Below are positions 27,562 through 40,600 of a DNA stretch of 64,000 nucleotides, piece after piece. Positions within the stretch are counted from its first letter, which is position 1. Each line of letters opens with the position of its first letter. The position numbers and the translations under genes are program-made. Origin of the DNA: Holacanthus passer (lineage: Eukaryota; Chordata; Actinopteri; Pomacanthidae); the NCBI GenBank assembly GCA_025331565.1, contig JAFREQ010000038.1, positions 930,001 to 994,000 on the forward strand. The letters run 5' to 3'. The notes below the pieces were generated by a model. That model was not told where the DNA came from. It made no database searches and was given only the letters and a program-made list of their open reading frames with translations.

Positions 27562-27608
27562 TAGATAAAAATAAATAAATAAATAAAAATAAATAAAAAA
27601 TAAAAAAA
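27562..27608. repeat. (AAAT)n A-rich simple repeat
   Basis: AATAAATAAATAAA-type units ending in an A-rich run. It could be the tail of a decayed retroposon, but no body was recognised next to it. Confidence 0.7.
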
Positions 27609-28474
27609 CAGTTTGTTGGATAGCTGGGGTTGTTCATGAAGAGAGCATGGCATGAAAAAGGTTGTCCTCCTAAGCTGCTAGTATAGTGTTGGCAAGATAA
27701 GGTTAGTTAGTTCAAGTTTCTGTGACATGTGGGAGGTTTTCCTTCAGGGTCATCTGCTAGAAAGTGCTGTTTATGTGTTTGATGAGCAGAGTCAAAGGTC
27801 ATGTTAAGTCATGAATAAATTTCTTTCATTGAAAATGATGAATAGAATGATGAATAGATGAGTTTAAAGGGGTTCAATCAGAGGAACTCTAACCCTAATT
27901 TAGCTACATCTATTTATAGTCTTAATGTAAAATACATTAATTCATTTCAGACAACAATGAACAAATGTGGCACACAGCCCATCTCATTTTATCTCATATC
28001 CACTTTGTACATGCTTTTATTTACCTCGATTAAGTGAAATGACGCATCAAAACAACCCATAACAAACACAACAAAAGTATCATTGATGTGGATGCGAGGA
28101 GTCATTAAAAAGTCGCACGACAGAGATGCCAAGTCAAGCAGACGTTTTGAGGTTAGCATCAGTTTACAACTAAGATCTGATGTATCATAGCTCACGTAGC
28201 TGCCGTGCAGAAAAAAGCCCTTTATTTCCTCTGCATTATTCATCTGCTGCTATGTAGCTGACACTTTGAAAACTCTCTCCAACCTAATGGGAATACTCAT
28301 ACAGTATGTTCAGTGGCTGTCTTCCAGAGAGAGACAAGCCACAGAGAGATTTAGAAAGCTCTTTTTTACATGATGACAAGAGTGCAGGATTTAAAAATAG
28401 GAATTAATTAATAATAATTCATTAAACCTGATACACAGAGCAGAATTTACAGGATGTTTCGTGAGTCTAGGTAC

Positions 28475-28515
28475 GTGTGTGTGTGTGTGTGTGTGTGTGT
28501 GCTTGTGTGTGTGTG
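28475..28515. repeat. (GT)n microsatellite
   Basis: A GT run of about 26 bp, a CT interruption, then a second short run. A CA run of similar size lies at 29037-29060. Confidence 0.9.
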
Positions 28516-29780
28516 CATCAGCATGTTCAAAGGATTTGGAGCAGATTGCAGTAACTTTTATTTCTGGTATGAAGTCTCAGAGGAGAATCCAAATCTAACC
28601 TCGCTCTGGTTTTTTTTTAATGGTCCACATCCACACTGGGGGTGCTTATTCAGGGTCACACATGAGAGACTACTGATCTCCAAACAGCAGCATTTGCATC
28701 TTTGTGCATGTGCACGAGCCTGATTTTGTGTCTGTACAGTACTGTATCTGTGTTCAACGCCCCATCTGAGTGAACAGCAGTGATTTTAGGTGTATCAGTG
28801 TTTTCCAGTCAATACAGTCTCCATCCTATGACATGCTCCACCAGCTTATGCTATTTTTGGCTGACGTGCTATTCTGAGCGAGAAGATAATGGTGCTGTAT
28901 AATTGCGCTGCGTGTATAAGGGTGGGTTGGGTCAGCGTGCTCTTCGTCACCACGATAATTAATTCTGTCAATGGAAATTAGTACATATGTGGGGAAAAGG
29001 AAGATTACAAGATGATGATTATGTGCTCTCATGTGCACACACACACACACACACACACATACACAGTATGCAAAGGTGTCTGAATAATGAGTGAATGTAC
29101 AATAGATAAGAGGACACACATCACATTAATAGTCCAGTAATGGTATGCACACTTAATTATAGAAGACCTGTGTGTGTGTGCCAATTAGGCTAATAATGAG
29201 AGTGACGTAAGCTTTGATTTATCCAAGACGCCTCTGTTAAATCATATCATTTTTAGGGAGTTTGCAAAAAACATTAAGACAACAAAATCTAAACATATAT
29301 GTATGTGTATATGAATTTTAAGCATTGATTCACTCATTTGTCCATTTGTTCATCATGCCCTTTGTGCCCTCCAGTCGCCCTCTCAGTGACTGTCCCTCAA
29401 AGAGAGCATTAAGCAACTGCCCCAGTATGACCGCCCACTAATGGCTTTCCTGCCAAGACTGGAGAGATTTACAGACTCCACCGGCCTTATGGGAGCTGGT
29501 CAAAACAAAACAACCCTGACAGCTGCTAACGGTCTCGAGAATGCTGCTGTGGTTTGTGCATATATATGTGTGTGCATGTGTGTGCGCGCGTGTGTGTGTC
29601 GCCACATCTCTGCAGAAACAGAGGGAAGCGGTGGGGGCAGAGAGAAAGAACGAGAGAGACAACCAGTGGCTAATGGCTTTCCCACAGGGCCATGGCTTCC
29701 TGCAACTCGCAGTAAAATGTGGGGAGCCACAGAGGAGCGGCTATTAGGAAACCTCAGACTTCATCTGCTAACAAGACCTT

Positions 29781-31070
29781 GGAAGCTGTTCTGCCTTTTA
29801 CCGCTTACAAGAAATAAAATAGTAATAGTGATGAGCATCTGACAAGAGTGGACTAAAATCATTTGCTCATAATTGTTGAAGCCTTCAGCTCAGTGTGGTC
29901 TAATGCTGCCAGTATGCTTCTGCCGTGTACTCACTGACACTCGAGCGAGTGAGTGGAGGGAGTAATGGATTCATTTCAGTGTAAGGACTGCATTTTAAGG
30001 TGGATTTAATGAGGGCACAGTAGCATAATGAGAAGGAAGACTATCACCTAGGCCTTAACTAACAAATATTTTCATTCATAATTAATCAACTGATTATTTC
30101 TCAAATAATAATTTGTAAAAAAATATTTATTTTTTCTAAAATAGGACACACTGGGTAGCAGCATCTCCATGTACTGTAGTCTATTAAAGGAAAAAACCTT
30201 CTTCCTGAGATGATTTTGTTTTCTTTCTCCAATTCTTAGTTCTTTTTCAAATGATAATGGGATTGATTAATAATCAAACAATAATGAGGGAGTCAAAAAC
30301 TTACCATCTAGTTTCCTTTGTCAGTTTTGTTAACATTAAACTTTTTTAACATAAATGCGCCTTTCTCTTCTCCAGCTTATGTCACATCTTGATTATATTC
30401 TGCTTTTAACATTGTTCAGGCAGACCGTGGAAGCTGTTCTGCCTTTTACCGCTTACAAGAAATAAAATAGTAATAGTGATGAGCATCTGACAAGAGTGGA
30501 CTAAAATCATTTGCTCATAATTGTTGAAGCCTTCAGCTCAGTGTGGTCTAATGCTGCCAGTATGCCTCTGCCGTGTACTCACTGACACTCGAGCGAGTGA
30601 GTGGAGGGAGTAATGGATTCATTTCAGTGTAAGGACTGCATTTTAAGGTGGATTTAATGAGGGCACAGTAGCATAATGAGAAGGAAGACTATCACCTAGG
30701 CCTTAACTAACAAATATTTTCATTCATAATTAATCAACTGATTATTTCTCAAATAATAATTTGTAAAAAAATATTTTTTTTTTCTAAAATAGGACACACT
30801 GGGTAGCAGCATCTCCATGTACTGTAGTCTATTAAAGGAAAAAACCTTCTTCCTGAGATGATTTTGTTTTCTTTCTCCAATTCTTAGTTCTTTTTCAAAT
30901 GATAATGGGATTGATTAATAATCAAACAATAATGAGGGAGTCAAAAACTTACCATCTAGTTTCCTTTGTCAGTTTTGTTAACATTAAACTTTTTTAACAT
31001 AAATGCGCCTTTCTCTTCTCCAGCTTATGTCACATCTTGATTATATTCTGCTTTTAACATTGTTCAGGCA
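29781..31070. repeat. Tandem duplication, two 642 bp units
   Basis: Unit 1 is 29781-30422 and unit 2 is 30429-31070, separated by the 6 bp GACCGT. Both start GGAAGCTGTTCTGCC and end AACATTGTTCAGGCA. Reading them side by side I find two substitutions (T/C in TATGCTTCTGCC; A/T in ATATTTATTTTTT) and no length change, about 99.7% identity. No coding frame is supported and no transposon ends were seen. The duplication is very recent or an assembly artefact. Confidence 0.95.
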
Positions 31071-31659
31071 TCTTTACATAACCTCAAGAAATGATACAAA
31101 AGCCATATTTGATGTAACGTCACGGTTCTTAGCTTTTGAACAATACTGTTGGTGATAGTTAAGAAGGTAAAACTACTGCATAAAAGCCTTTTGCTCATGT
31201 CAACCTTTAAGAGACCATAATTTCTCTTTATGGCACAGAATAGCCTGCTCCATATGTTATTGTAGACTGCACTTTGTTGACCTCAAACTTCAAGCTACTT
31301 TAACCATGGTTCTCTTTTCAAAAGTCCATTAAGGCACAATCAAAAATTCATGAGTATAAACAAACGTATGGGGGTATAAATACAGTGCGCTAAACCACAT
31401 ATATATGATACGAGCAAAAATCCCACAGTACAGTGCAGTAAGGTGAAGTTCAAAGAGATGTTGTGTTGTGTGATGTTTCTCATCTAAATACATTAATATT
31501 CTTGGGGGGTTGATATAAAAAAAAAAAAACCTCACCTCAGCCTGATAAAGATCGATTTGTTTTGAGGTGTTTCAAACCAGAGCTGCATGCAGAATATTTC
31601 ATTTCTAAACCTCAAACAGATCAGAATCGATGATCATCAATCTCAATGTCGGTAGGAGT

Positions 31660-31686
31660 CAAGGCACACACACACACACACACACA
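31660..31686. repeat. (CA)n microsatellite
   Basis: A short pure CA run in intergenic DNA. Confidence 0.85.
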
Positions 31687-31689
31687 GAG

Positions 31690-34625
31690 TAGGTGTTCTG
31701 CAGGCATTCGCACCATGAGGACAGTGCAAACACTGTCTATCTGTCCGTACTGTTGATGCATTAAAATTCAGATCCAGTAAGCAATCCATCTATTCCACCA
31801 CCCATTCCCCAATCGATTCATTCATTCCCGCCGCCAGTCACTCCTTACATCATTGGTCCAGCTGCTCATTCAACCAACCCTTCAGTAATGTGATTTGCAC
31901 AGGCTCCACATAGACCGCACACACTCTTTCACTGCCTTTTCCTCCATCTTTCCATCCTTTTGTCAATCTCAGCAGTTTTCCTGACTTTGTATTTACCATG
32001 TAGTTACGCGCCTTTTAAATGTGATACATGTATAAATCTTCATAGTTTATGTTGTCAGTATTGCATTACAGAGTTTAAACCACTGAACACACTGAAACCC
32101 CTCCTTTCGACGCCAGTCCTCTGCAAACACACAGGAAAAGTGCAAGCAAGTGATCTCATTTGCTAATTGTTTGTACCAGCAGGTGTGAGCCGTCTGTCAC
32201 GTCACACTCACTGTGGGAGTGTGCGGGAGCTTGGGGAGGTCCGTGCATGTGTGTGTGCGCACCAATGTGTGTGATAGCGATAGAGGCAGAGTGGGGGTGG
32301 TGCTTGTATGCTTGTTTTTCGGTGACACATCTGTCAGACGAGTAGTGTCTCAAGCTGTCGTCTATCCCTGTGGTATTAAAGTGAAAATCCAGGGAATGTT
32401 TGGAGGAAAATTGAATAAACCAGCAATATTGGTCTGGAGATGTGATACAACATACAGGAGCAGCAGACTGAGGCTGGAGAGTGCCACCTTGAGGTGACTG
32501 ACTCATATAGTCACACTCTCCTTTATGATTATAATTAAATCAGTAAGAGTTATTTGTGTGTATGTGGGAGAAGGCTACAGTAGTAAGGGAATAGTGGTAC
32601 TGAGTGTTCAGGGTCCCATCTTAACAAGGGCCTTCAAAAAGCCTGGAAATTGCCTGAAAAGCTGGACTTTGCTTTTATCTGCTTTTTAGAACCTTTTCAT
32701 TATTAGCATTACAAAGTATTTCTGATGAATAAATAATTTGACAGACTGTATCTTGCATCTAATAGAACCTTTGGTGTATTTATGGAAGCAATCATGCCAT
32801 TAAAAAAGAGACCAAAAGGACAAAGGAGCCTTTTTAGTTACCAAAAGAAAAGGAAAGACAGGAGAGAGAAAGAAAAAGTCAGCTAATGACAAAATTCTGT
32901 CAACACAACTGTGAACTGCAGTGTTTTAAGCTGGTTTAATATTAGTGTGTATGATGAGCTACAGGTCCATCATCACCATCTTCTAATGTTACTGAGGACG
33001 TCAGACAAGCTCAGCTCATAAAGTGGCCAGTTGACAGTCATTTGCTGCAGTTTTCAGTGAAATGACGTTTGCAACGCTAACACTGAGTAGTCTGTTTTAT
33101 TATATATCAAAGTATCATACTTTTAAAAATACTTGTAATGTTCACTGTTTCTCAAGTAATAACTTTTGAAATGTGATCAGTTTACAGAAATAACTGATGC
33201 AAATAAACGTCCAACAGCATCAGAATAAGGTGATAACTTGGTCATTATGTAACATTTAACACACCCTTTAAATTTCTCGAGTTTAATTATACTACTTCCA
33301 TGTTGCAGCAGACGGAGCGAGAGCTTGTTGGACTCTAATTCACCTGAATTCTGCAGAAGAACATGATTCCTGTGACGTCTTATTCTGCTGTCTTTTATCA
33401 TGTAATCCTTCCTCAGTATCGAGGCCGGAGTAAGAAGACTTTCCACCTTCGTTTCATGCTCCAGATATAATAAAAACCTAAAAACTGGGACATTCTGTAG
33501 TGTTCTTCACAGTGAAAGCTTCACACACTAACTATAGTATGACGAGAAAAGAAGTGCAGACTGATGAAAACACAACACTTCATTACTGATGACCCTAATA
33601 ACCTCTTCAGATGTATGTGTTAACAATGGATATTAAAATTAAAAGGGGGAGGGGGCCCACTGAGGCTATTTATAGGGCACAGATTTTTCTTGAAATCACA
33701 GTTTGTATAGTTACTGGGCTGTGAGAAGTGGAGGACATAATGCACAACACATCATAATTGAAATCATGTCCCAGATGTGCATTTTCATTAAACTGCTTAA
33801 AAATATTTTTGCAAAAAGCTAAAATGATGCTTGATGACCTAAAAGCTGCTGAGCTGTTGTGTAATTATGTTATTCTTTTTTTTTATTTATTTCTTGGCTT
33901 TGTTGGCAAGTAAAAGATCAACTTTTACCAGCAGTACCTAGTAGTGATTTCTTGATTAAAAACATGAACAAAAGTGTATCATGCTGTAGATGTCACAAGG
34001 AAAATATTGACAATTTTGCAAACAGTATGAACACTGTGCAACTTTGCACATACTTTCAATAAAGATTCCAATTTGGGCTGAATTTAGTTCTCATAAAATG
34101 TGTTTGCATTAGAAATTAGTATTTTTTTTAAAATATACTTTTTGGAGACAGAGCTGCTGACCAAACAAGCAGCAGAAATGTTCAAGTATAAAACATTAAA
34201 ACATAAACTGAAAAAATAAAATACCAAACAAAGATAGAAGATAAAAACAATAATCCAACAGATGTGTTGGAAAGAAAACACTGTGCTTGCATTATTAAAG
34301 AGCTTTTCATAAAAGATACGTTTTGAGAAGTGGTTTAAAAGATTTCAGTGATTCTGTAGTATTAGAATAACATTGTACTGCGTATTTTACACTCTGTGAT
34401 GGACGAACTCTGCACCAAAAGGTTTGTGTTTTCTAAAATGATAAGGGATAACGCTGTAACAACATCAAGTTAACACAGTCAGTCTGCACATAAAGCACAA
34501 AGTCAATGTGCCAGATGAACCACAGCATATTGTTGTGGAGTCACTGAAGTCACCTTTTGTTCACTGTTTCAACTATGAATTCATGAAATAGAAATACACA
34601 GAAAATCATCATATTTTGTATATGA
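31690..34625. other. Intergenic, nothing firm recognised
   Basis: AT-rich sequence with no supported exon. The segment 34090-34440 contains AAGAGCTTTTCATAAAAG and TTTTGAGAAGTGGTTTAAAA, which recall a dispersed fish repeat, but its limits could not be set. Confidence 0.4.
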
Positions 34626-34628
34626 CAT

Positions 34629-34634
34629 TTTATT
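34629..34634 (-). other. Polyadenylation signal of the USP gene
   Basis: AATAAA on the minus strand, about 20-25 bases downstream of the last TAG reached by the longest possible USP reading frame (34657). It supports transcription through the two small exons after the catalytic domain. Confidence 0.5.
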
Positions 34635-34656
34635 ATATACAATTATATACAAATGT

Positions 34657-37600
34657 CTAACAGCCTTTTCCCAGAGAGCAAGCCAGGCAGACCAACTTAA
34701 ATGTTGCCTGAAAATGACATCTGATTTGGTCAAAGCCAGGGGCGACGGTGGCGAGGAAAAACTTCCGTTGAAAGGCAGAAACCTCGGGAGGAACCAGGCT
34801 CTCTGGGGGACACCCTTCCTCCTTAGGGCTGGGGTACCTCCTGCTGTTCCATGTCACGGGACGAGTTGATGATCTGTCCGAAACCTCCAGCTTCTCCTTC
34901 ACCACCTGTGGAACAAGAACAGAGAGAGAATCAACAGGGTGACCTGTGAAGTCTCCGTGGCTGCTTACCTGGACTCGATGTTCTTCTGAGCTGGACACAT
35001 TGAGGTCGGTTCGGTCCAGGGAGCCCACCGAGGAGAAGTCCCGCCATTTCCAGACTGGCCTACCTCTAAACACAGACAAAAACTGTGTGAGAAATGAGTT
35101 ACATTTAAACAGCATCAGTGTTTGTAGGACGTGTTTTTGACTTCAAAGCAGGGTGTCAGTGTTGCCCTCTTACACATCTTTGGTAGAAAAGGATGTAGCA
35201 TGTCTTCTGGCGACTCGCACAAACGGCTTCAGCGGTCGTCTCTTGGACCATGGAGTCGTTATAGTGGAGCCAGCGGTCACCTGAAGCATCCAGCTCATTG
35301 TCGGGGTGCAGACCATCGCAGATGTAGTGTCCTAACAGGAGAGGTATCAGTGTTACATCAGGTGTCTCAACATGAAGTGGAGGTTATGAAGGGCAACTAA
35401 GGTGGAGAACAACAGCAGCCAAGTTTCAACTCAATTTTAGTGCAGAATCAGCAAAAAAGATCTGATGATTTTGTCTGTTCAGTGGACGTTTAAGTCACAT
35501 GCTTCATCGAAGTCATGATTTGAACACAAATTTCAAAGGTGCATATACACTCTGTCATGATATTTTCACTTATTTTGTCTGCTGTTTTCACTCGTTTTTT
35601 GTGCAAATTAAAAAGATGTATAAAAATAGGTGAAAATAGGTGCAAAAAAATAAGACGAATTCTCACTTCAATCAAAGAAAGACCAAAGTCTTGAACAAAA
35701 TGATCAGTTAGAGTGAAGAAAATATCTGTCATTAGGTATTTCTGCCTCTGATTGACACTTATCTATCTGTTATATGTCTGAGACCCCAGTAGAGAGAAGG
35801 TGAGAGTCAGACCTTCAGTGTGTGAATATCTTACCTGCATTTAATCCCCTGCCAAAATGGCTGATGACGCTGACAAGCCTGTACGAGCCCTCAGCCTGAG
35901 AAGAAACGCAGATAACAGCAGTAAGCTTCACACACTCACACAGTCCACATGTTTACTCTTTGCTTGCTCTCAGGTGTGTGATTGTTTTACCTGAGTGGAA
36001 GACGCCATCAGCTCCCTGGGGAGGACGACGGGGTAGTTCAACTTCTCCATCGTCAGGGACGGAGTGAACCTGAACCTCTTCAGGTGTAACATGAGGACTC
36101 TGTAGAAAAGGAAATGAAGAAAATGAATGCAGACGTGTTGCACTGATGGATTATAAAACATAAGCAGGCATACTGTGGATAAATGAATAATAACCACCGG
36201 CAGCCTGAATCTGCAGCAGAAACACATCAGAGAATCTCCGACTGAACGGCAGACATTTGAAAATGCTTGATAAAAGTGTAAACATGATTTGTAGTTAAAG
36301 GGTCTCTTTAACTCACCTAGGCAGGGTCAGAAAGGTGGACCGTTGGCTTGATGTTTTGCTGCCACATGTACAATTATACTCCAACTCTGTCTCCTGCAGG
36401 GACAACTTATTGTCAGTTATGTAGTGTGTATCAAAGCAACAGAGCACCCATGAAAACAAGAAGCAAGAATGTTTGATTGATTGATTTGTGTTTTTTTCCA
36501 CGAGGAGAACACAAGTTTCTTACCTTCTGGTATTCCTGCAGCATCTGCTGGACGGAACTTGAATGAACCAGGTCCAGAGACAGGTTGGTGAACTCCTCCT
36601 CTCTGGTGGATTGAGTGCCGCACCTGCACATTAAAGGGACAATACACATGGAAATATGGTGACATGTGTCAAAGAGAAGTCCTCCTGCTAGAGAGATATC
36701 ATCAGTGACATGACAAAGCTACTAGAGTAGGTCAAACTGAGTATATATATACTATGTTCACAGTGAGCTCTGTGGATTATTCTGAGGAACACATTTCTGT
36801 TTTCACTTCTCAGTGCTTTGAGCAGCATCAGTGATATTACATTCATCTCCATTGTACAGAGGTGGCGGAAGATGTTTCACGTGTGAAAACCTCAAGATCC
36901 AATCACAAAAAAATACAATAATGCTGTGTGTTTCTCTGCGTGGTTTTACCTTCTGCATGTCCTGGTGTTGTGCATCTTGAACACCAGGTTATTCTCCACA
37001 GGGCAGCTGTAACTCCTCCACATGAAGTCTGCCACTTCCTGCAGCCGTGGAGACAGACTCCTCAGCTGATCCAGAAAAGTTGTCAACATCTCATGGGCAT
37101 CCTGAACAGAGAGAAACACAAATTTGATGAACAGAGGAGAAGCATTCAAGAGGTGGACAAACATTGAATTGTAAAAGCCAGTTGACTCACTTTCTGGCCG
37201 TCGTCCAAAAATTCATAAGCCTGCTCAGAGATGGCTGCCTTGAACTCAGAAAGGGCCTGGAGTTTGTGGTGGACATCCTCTGAGCTGTGACACCTTACAA
37301 TGTTCATAAAGTAGCTGGAGAGGAGGAAGGAAAATTATTGTAGTTTTCATTGCATTTTACTGTTTTAAAATCAAGAAGCAGTGCGTGTGTGTGGCTGCTG
37401 TACTTTATCAGATCTGTCCGAGGAACAAATTCACACAGCTCCTCTTGGCGGCTGACATCGCTGACGAAGTCTGAGAGTGTGAGCAGGCTCTGGAGGCTGG
37501 AGTTCATATAACAGGTCTGGGCTAGATTGGGAAACCTGACACAAACACAAAAAGTCACATCACACATCAACATCTTCAATGGCAATTCACAGACAGGGAC

Positions 37601-40600
37601 TCATTTAACGCAAACTAGTAGCATTTTCATTTCAGCTGATGGATTCACATCCTCAGTTGAGGTAAGAAAATGCAAAAGCTGCAAAAATATTCTTGTATTT
37701 CTAAAAACAAATCCAGGATTCTTCCAGGAAATGACATTTTCTATATTCTAAGAAAATATTTATCAGCTTGTTTGTTTCTTGTGTCTCTGTGTGAGAGTAT
37801 GTGTGTTCAGATTTACTCACCCTAACGAGCAGACCTGTTGAAACCTCGGGGTCTCTGTGCTGAGATCGAGACTCTTGTTGACACTACAGACACACACACA
37901 CACGCGCATATACCGTCAATAGACATGACCATCAACAGGCTGTGAAAGCTGTCAACACTTCGTGGTGACGGCCTTTTCAGTCCTACAGACCCATATACTG
38001 CTACTGATACCAGTTCTTGTTCATTGTTTTCCATATTGACTGAAATACTTTGTTTGTCTCCAGGTCATTTCTTATTTCTTCTGCTATCATGACGCATACG
38101 TACAAGTTTTTCTTAAATTACTGTAAAAATATTTCACACATTGAATCAACACAACTATCACAAAATGTGAAATAAATCAATTTTTGACTTCATTAAAGTT
38201 ATCAGCTTTATGTAGCCTATAGTTTAATATTTTGGGATGATAATGAAGCCACAATTGTTTTCACCATTTCCTGTTTATGGAGGATGTGACGTACACTGGT
38301 GTGTGTGTGTGTGTGTGTTAGCTGAATACTGATTTTGATCAGAAGATAAGAAAACATAAATACTGTGAAATGAGTCAACATACCTTGTGTTGTCCTGCTG
38401 CTGTTCCTCAGGAGGCTTCTGCTGAGCTTCATCTTCAGCAACTGGAGCCTCCACACGTTTTCTCTGTTGGAGAAAAACAAACTCAAATGGTTCAATCATA
38501 CAGAGTAGGGGTGGTGAAAAAAATCGATTATCGATTAATCGCGATTATGTTATGGACGAGTATGACTCGATTATTAACTTTTCAAAAATCGATTATTTTT
38601 GGCATTATTTTATTTTGTACAAATGATATCCCGCGGTCAACGGAAGTTGAACGTCACGCGCGCGCGCTCAGTTCTTCAAGTACGTGCAGCGGCCGGAGCC
38701 TGTTTAATGAAACATGCTCACCAAGCTAGCTGGCTAACCCGGTGGTATCGGCCGGCTTTAATAAGCCGGTGTAATGTTATATGTCAACGTCTCAGCCTCC
38801 AGCCGATCACAGTCAGTCAGTTTCTGGAGTATAATAAACTTAAAATTTCTAATTTAGCAATACTATAGATATAAATTACATTTGAGTTCGTGGATCGTCA
38901 AATTTTATGTTGTTTAGCTTCAATAACCAACTTCAATAACCAATAACAACATCTGGGTTAACGTTATTTCTGAAAACATTCAGAAATGAGCTGTTAATAT
39001 TTTGAAGTTACAAAAACTTTATTGCATTTACACACAGTTCAGTTTAAGATTACATAACATTAGTTAACAAACGTGGAGGGTTTTTATTTTCCAACATCAA
39101 ACAGACGCCTTTTATTCTAAAGTATTCACACAAATTATGTAATTTGTTATTAAGTTTTGACTTCAGCAGCTTTAATAACTGAAGCTACCAGACGCTCTGG
39201 TGTGCGGCAGCACAGTGGTTGAAAAACATTGTACTCGTAAACGAAAAATGAAAATCAATAATCGAGAATCGTAATCGAATCGAATCGGGAAATCGGACAG
39301 ATTAACCACCCCTAATACAGAGTCAGCAGCAAGATGAACTAGAATAAACACTTTGTAAAATAGCATTCAAGTCCAGACTGGTAAATATCTGGTTAATGTG
39401 AAGCACTAAAACATACCTTGCAACAGTCCAACAGTCCCCAGAGAGTGTTCTTCCTCTTCTTGGAAGCTGTTTTCTGGTGGTCCTCGTCAGGTGGGGGCGC
39501 TGTGGTGGTAGCTGGTCCATCTGAGAAGGTCACCCTGCAGACAAACACAGCTGCTTATTCTAATGTTGGCTCAGTTTAGACTGTGGAGAAATCACCTGAA
39601 GTGATTGTTTGAAAGGAGTCTGCGGTGTTTTATCAAAATTACCATAAAGACTTGAGTTCACAATGAGACTACAGACACTGATGGGATTTCCTTACCTTTG
39701 CTGCTGGCCGCTGTGCTCTTTCACAGTCTGTGAAGAACTTTCATCTTTTTTCTGTAGAGTACAGACAAAAACAAGAAGAAGAAGAGACTGTGTCAAACAT
39801 CTTTTGTGTCCAAATACAAATGTTCCAAGCTTCTAAAATAATCACGTGAAGCTCTGGCACTTCCTATGAAATGTACCAAGATTCGGCCTAACAGCCTGTT
39901 CCACCAAGTGCTCCTCTTTTTGCCCTTCCCCGCAGGGCTGTTGGTGGAAGGTGTTTCTGAGACAGCGGCACTGGTGATACACACAAACACAAGTTGGTTA
40001 TTCTACTGTCAACTCTTGTTTGAGACAAATCATTCAGGGGACTTGTTTAAAGGCATTAATAACTCTGTCACAGATGTCTAGGACTTCAACCAATGGGAGT
40101 AGAGAGTAGAGTAGAGCTGAAATGATTATGTATATTGACAGAAAGGTTATCGACTACTGGTTTTATAATCCCTTGATAATAATAGTAATAATAATATCTG
40201 TTAGTGACTACAGCCTTCTGACCACAATAGTGCTAAAATGATATGTATTTTGACAGAGGGGTGATCAACAACAATGTTTATAATCCCATAATAATGATTA
40301 TAATAATAGTCATTAATCAAGTAAAATGCAAAATATTCTCCACTAGGGGTGGTTAATCTGTCTGATTTCCCGATTCGATTATGATTATTGATACCAACCG
40401 ACTTTTGATTATTAACGATTCTCGATTAACGATTGTCGATTACCGATTATTGATTTTCGTTTTTTCGTTTACTAGTACAATGTTTTTCAACCACTGTGCC
40501 ACAGCACACTAGAGCTGCTGAAGTCAAAACTTAATAACAACTTATATAATTTGTGTGAATACTTTAGAATAAAAGGCGTCTATTGATGTTGGAAAATAAA

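Noticed and set aside
29441..29842. 133-codon plus-strand frame ending in the tandem duplication
   Set aside because: It runs through a GTGTGCGCG repeat and lacks family similarity; the duplicate copy of its end is not preserved as a gene.
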